Assembly: GCA_002346225.1 (NCBI GenBank)
Contig: DDYY01000079.1
Span: 449-64,448, forward strand
Length of the DNA: 64,000 nt
Direction of reading: 5' to 3'
Origin: Bacteroidetes bacterium UBA3022
GTDB taxonomy: Bacteria > Bacteroidota > Bacteroidia > Chitinophagales > BACL12
Below, piece by piece: positions 61,307 through 64,000 of this stretch; within the stretch, counting starts at the first letter, position 1; every line of letters begins with the position of its first letter. Both the position numbers and the translations under genes were made by a program. The notes beneath the pieces are model-generated. The model made no database searches. It had not been told where the DNA came from and saw nothing but the letters and a program-made list of their open reading frames with translations.

Positions 61307-62236
61307 CTATCTTTTTCCAGGGCATCCCATTTTTTTTCTTGCCTGCCGAGTCCCCTTATAAGGTTTACCCTCTACATAGTATTGATTTCGCCTAAGCCCC
61401 TCCTGAATTAAGCTGAGATTATAGGATACTATAAAGCCAGTAAAAAAGTACCAATCCTTATCTGTGGGGTCACCCCGAAGGTAATTATCGTCCTTTAACC
61501 ACTCCACTCCATCATTAATTTCGTCTGATCGGTTAGACAGTTCCCAGGCCAGTGCGCCATTTTCAGCAATCAATATCTCCTTGGCTACATATGTATTGCT
61601 GACATCATCGATATAATCTGTGAAGGTCTTCCTCCAGCCTAATTCAACACCGATATTCCAGTTTCGGGAGATATTGCCCTTGAAGCCTATACCTAACGGA
61701 ACATTTATCTGGGTCAATCTATAGGGCTCTCTGTCGGGATATGCCTCCGTCCCCTGACCTTCTGTGCCCAATGGTTGCAATTCTACCCAGTTACCTTCAA
61801 AATTGGCCTTAGGATTAAAGTGAAAAAGTCCAATACCCGCAAAAACATAGGGTGACAGAAGGTTCTTATGCCGATGTGGTTGAAATCCGGTGATATTCAT
61901 TTCACCCATAACCGCTACTTCATTGATGGCGGTCTCGAAGTGAAGATTTCTCTTTACGCGAAAAGGCTGGTCGTATAAAGCATCATTGCCACTTAGTGAA
62001 CCTGAATAATAACTCACTTTTACCGCCAAAAATTTGTTGAAATTATACTTGGCAAAAACACCACTTGCCAGGTGCGTTTCTGCAGGGTTGAATGCAAAAG
62101 GCGCGAGGTCACCCTGATAATTACTGAACCCACCGAACACACCTAATTCATAATACTGGGCATTTGTAGGCAGCTGCAACAATAAAACTCCGGCGAGGAT
62201 TAACCTGCTCCAAAACAATACAATCTGGTTTTGCAC
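61307..62236 (-). CDS. PorG/DUF6089-like outer-membrane protein, paralogue 4
   Basis: A 309-residue exported barrel starting at GTG, signal peptide about 1-26 (LQLPTNAQ). Shared blocks: LGVFGGFSNYQGDLAPFAF, SGSLSGND, LQPLGTEGQGTEAYPDREPYRLTQINVPLG, FTDYIDDVSNTYVAKEILIAENG and ELSNRSDE. C-terminal tail RQARKKMGCPGKR carries the conserved Cys in a basic setting. TACATTTG lies 38 bases upstream, and the gene is divergent from the OB-fold membrane-protein gene. It is likely the first of the array to be transcribed. Confidence 0.85.
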   Translation of the reverse strand: MQNQIVLFWSRLILAGVLLLQLPTNAQYYELGVFGGFSNYQGDLAPFAFNPAETHLASGVFAKYNFNKFLAVKVSYYSGSLSGNDALYDQPFRVKRNLHFETAINEVAVMGEMNITGFQPHRHKNLLSPYVFAGIGLFHFNPKANFEGNWVELQPLGTEGQGTEAYPDREPYRLTQINVPLGIGFKGNISRNWNIGVELGWRKTFTDYIDDVSNTYVAKEILIAENGALAWELSNRSDEINDGVEWLKDDNYLRGDPTDKDWYFFTGFIVSYNLSLIQEGLRRNQYYVEGKPYKGTRQARKKMGCPGKR

Positions 62237-62273
62237 GACAGTTGGTTTTGTCGGATTTTTGTAAAAATCTTAC

Positions 62274-62281
62274 CAAATGTA
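62274..62281 (-). promoter_or_regulatory. Bacteroidota -7 promoter element for PorG-like paralogue 4
   Basis: Minus-strand TACATTTG matches TAnnTTTG, 38 bases before the GTG at 62236. Confidence 0.5.
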
Positions 62282-62327
62282 CCGAAAATACGCTTAGAAT
62301 CAAAGGAACAGTACAGCAGCAGATTTC

Positions 62328-62335
62328 TACCTTTG
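62328..62335 (+). promoter_or_regulatory. Bacteroidota -7 promoter element for the OB-fold protein and recR
   Basis: TACCTTTG matches TAnnTTTG, 15 bases before the ATG at 62350, back to back with the divergent element at 62274-62281. Confidence 0.55.
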
Positions 62336-62349
62336 CGGTAACAATAGCC

Positions 62350-63033
62350 ATGAAAAACAAATCGAGCATCCTACTGATAGCCTTACTTTCGGGAAGTACC
62401 GGCGCCAGTTTGCAGTTAAGCGGAAGAAATAAAGAAGGCTGGCGTTTACTCCTGATCAGCTGGTTTGTGCTTCCTGCCGTTTTATGGGTAGCCATTACCC
62501 AAACCTCTTTGAATATCTCCATGTTGCGCACCATTTTTGTTGCAGCCATTCTCTGCATTCACCTGTCTCTGGTATTCTTTCATTGGCGGAGTGGAAGCAA
62601 AGAAGATACACAATATGGTTCGCGATGGAGCAGGGTAGCTCTCTCCTGCGCTGCAACCGCAGTGGCTATTTTCGTTGTTTCAGCATATGTATGGAAAGGA
62701 CCTATTGTAGACACGAGTCAGGCTCAGCCGCTCTATCAGCTTTCCTCCACAGAATTGTCAAGTGCCTTTAACCATGACGAAAGTGCCTTCAGAAAAAAAT
62801 ACGACCGGAAAATTATTGCAGTTACCGGCACCGTAATTAGTCAGGGGGTTGATTTTTCAGAAGGTGCCTATCTCGCCTTAGAACCGGCAAATGGCAGCCC
62901 TGCTGATTTTAACTGCTATTTTCTGGCTGAAAGACAAGCTGATATCACTAATATTGTACCAGGCGAAATTGTAACCGTAATCGGTGTGGTGGATGGCAGA
63001 TTCCTTCGGAACTGCTACATTCAACAACCTTAA
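62350..63033 (+). CDS. Membrane protein with C-terminal OB-fold (tRNA_anti-like) domain
   Basis: A 227-residue protein with four hydrophobic segments in the first half (about 5-20, 32-52, 60-77 and 97-115). A C-terminal domain (about 127-227) has the OB-fold pattern LSSAFNHDESAFRKKYDRKIIAVTGTVIS in parts, then EIVTVIGVVDGRFLRNCYI. The same layout defines the tRNA_anti-like family. I start at the ATG at 62350, 15 bases after a promoter element; the frame is open upstream but would precede that element. Role unknown. recR follows after 15 bases. Confidence 0.72.
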   Translation: MKNKSSILLIALLSGSTGASLQLSGRNKEGWRLLLISWFVLPAVLWVAITQTSLNISMLRTIFVAAILCIHLSLVFFHWRSGSKEDTQYGSRWSRVALSCAATAVAIFVVSAYVWKGPIVDTSQAQPLYQLSSTELSSAFNHDESAFRKKYDRKIIAVTGTVISQGVDFSEGAYLALEPANGSPADFNCYFLAERQADITNIVPGEIVTVIGVVDGRFLRNCYIQQP

Positions 63034-63048
63034 TACCCAATCAAATAC

Positions 63049-63678
63049 ATGAAGCTGCCTTCTACCGTCATGGAAAATGCTGTTAACTCCTTTGCCCGTT
63101 TACCGGGAATTGGGAAGAAAACAGCATTAAGGCTGGTATTGCATATGATGAAACAGGATAAGGATGTGGTACAGGGGTTTTCTGAAAGCATGCTGCGCCT
63201 GAAAGACAGCATTCACTATTGCGTTAAATGCCACAATATTTCAGAGGCAGAACTCTGTTCTATCTGCTCATCCGGCTCACGGAACAAACAACTTATTTGC
63301 GTTGTGGCCGGACTTCGCGATTTGCTGGCCATAGAAAACACCCAACAGTATAATGGCACCTATCATATTATCGGGGGCGTCATCTCACCTGTGGAAGGAA
63401 TTGGACCGGAAGCCCTGCAGATAGACAGCTTACTCAACCGACTGAAAAATGAAGATGTGAACGAGCTGATTATGGCGCTCAATCCAACCATTGAAGGCGA
63501 TACCACTTCCTTCTATATTGCAGGCCAGGTAAAGCGTTCCCACCCGGAAATGAAAATTTCAACCATAGCACGCGGTGTGGCCTTTGGAGGTGATCTTGAA
63601 TACACCGACGAAATAACTTTGGCCCGGTCACTCGCTGCCCGTCTTCCCTATCGCATAAACAAGGAGGATGAGTGGTAA
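63049..63678 (+). CDS. recR: Recombination mediator RecR
   Basis: With RecO (and RecF) it loads RecA at single-strand gaps. A 209-residue protein with the helix-hairpin-helix FARLPGIGKKTALRLVLHM near 15-33, the zinc motif CVKCHNISEAELCSIC near 57-72, and the Toprim domain with LICVVAGLRDLLAIENT and ALNPTIEGDTTSFYI. It overlaps the following glycosyltransferase gene by seven bases. Confidence 0.97.
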   Translation: MKLPSTVMENAVNSFARLPGIGKKTALRLVLHMMKQDKDVVQGFSESMLRLKDSIHYCVKCHNISEAELCSICSSGSRNKQLICVVAGLRDLLAIENTQQYNGTYHIIGGVISPVEGIGPEALQIDSLLNRLKNEDVNELIMALNPTIEGDTTSFYIAGQVKRSHPEMKISTIARGVAFGGDLEYTDEITLARSLAARLPYRINKEDEW

Positions 63679-64000
63679 AGCTGAGTGTCGTTATTGTTAA
63701 TTATAACGTGAAGTATTTTGTGGAGCTGGCCATTTCAGCCGTGATGGCTGCCAACAAAAATATTGCGACTGAAATTTTCGTCGTTGACAATTGTTCTACA
63801 GATGGAAGTGTTGCATTTCTGCAGCAGCGCTTTCCTTCCATTCAGGTCATTGCCAACAAAGAAAACGTAGGTTTCTCGGCTGCCAACAACCAGGCAATAC
63901 GCATTTCTAGCGGCGAATATGTTCTGCTGCTCAATCCCGATACGGTTGTTGCTGAAGATACCTTCGAAAAATGCATCGCCTTTATGGAGCAACATCCTGA
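63672..64000 (+). CDS. Family 2 glycosyltransferase, N-terminal part (runs off the window)
   Basis: Frame from the GTG at 63672, open to the last base. It reads VKLSVVIVNYNVKYFVELA, then EIFVVDNCSTDGSVAFL, NKENVGFSAANNQAI and EYVLLLNPDTVV. These are the GT-A nucleotide-sugar segments of rhamnosyltransferase-like GT2 enzymes, with VDNxSxDGS and NxGFxxANN and the metal-binding Asp in NPDT. AAGGAGG lies four bases before the GTG, an unusually good Shine-Dalgarno for this phylum, inside the end of recR. Donor and acceptor are unknown, and the C-terminal half is outside the window. Confidence 0.88.
   Translation, partial: MVKLSVVIVNYNVKYFVELAISAVMAANKNIATEIFVVDNCSTDGSVAFLQQRFPSIQVIANKENVGFSAANNQAIRISSGEYVLLLNPDTVVAEDTFEKCIAFMEQHP

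Noticed and set aside
1..64000. CRISPR arrays, phage genes, transposases or rRNA genes
   Set aside because: No regularly spaced direct repeats, integrase, capsid, transposase or rRNA sequence was recognised on either strand.

Overview
The window is a gene-dense chromosomal segment of a member of the Bacteroidota, most likely near the Chitinophagales or Sphingobacteriales. The evidence is type IX secretion (T9SS) sorting tails on exported proteins, four PorG-like outer-membrane proteins, Bacteroidota-restricted families (DUF4290, DUF5606, DUF6089), an FtsZ tail ending in NNSFLHDNVD, and at least fifteen upstream copies of the Bacteroidota promoter element TAnnTTTG, mostly 5-40 bases before start codons. 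No phage, insertion sequence or CRISPR array was found.

Layout. 1-6 kb: an alginate-export-type barrel that ends early, then an operon of a secreted PIG-L deacetylase, an unlisted 40-residue membrane protein and a sodium/solute symporter. 6-16.5 kb: mixed metabolic genes (SDR, two-domain VOC protein, DinB-like protein, asparagine-synthase-like enzyme, lipase-like hydrolase, EEP-family phosphoesterase paired with glpK, lpdA), closed by a strong bidirectional terminator. 16.6-18 kb: a T9SS cargo with a deiodinase-like thioredoxin fold. 18-33.5 kb: the complete division and cell-wall (dcw) cluster on the minus strand, read mraZ-rsmH-ftsL-ftsI-murE-mraY-murD-ftsW-murG-murC-ftsQ-ftsA-ftsZ, almost every junction overlapping; murF and ddl are absent. 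MraZ operator repeats precede mraZ.

33.8-41.6 kb: gapA-pgk, tRNA-Glu, a small S23-type four-helix-bundle gene bracketed by related repeats, a GIY-YIG gene, grpE-dnaJ, and DUF4290-murA-thioredoxin. MurA has Asp where most MurA enzymes have the fosfomycin-reactive Cys. 41.7-48 kb: an ECF sigma/anti-sigma/Spy-like set joined to a split transketolase whose two halves are separated by two tandem VWA-domain genes. 48-52 kb: an outer-membrane protein coupled to a short Omp85 protein, and an amine oxidase with a twin-arginine signal and a T9SS-like tail. 52-58 kb: uvrB, DUF5606, a T9SS protein with a CX4CH motif, and symporter-LOG-peroxiredoxin. 58-62 kb: four tandem PorG/DUF6089 paralogues, one interrupted by a single stop codon. 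62-64 kb: an OB-fold membrane protein, recR and the start of a family 2 glycosyltransferase.

Most of the window is housekeeping DNA. The least explained items are the S23 repeat cassette, the 40-residue membrane protein coupled to the symporter, the deiodinase-like cargo, the Tat plus T9SS oxidase, the VWA pair inside the transketolase locus, and the PorG-like array. None is shown to be a new system by sequence alone.
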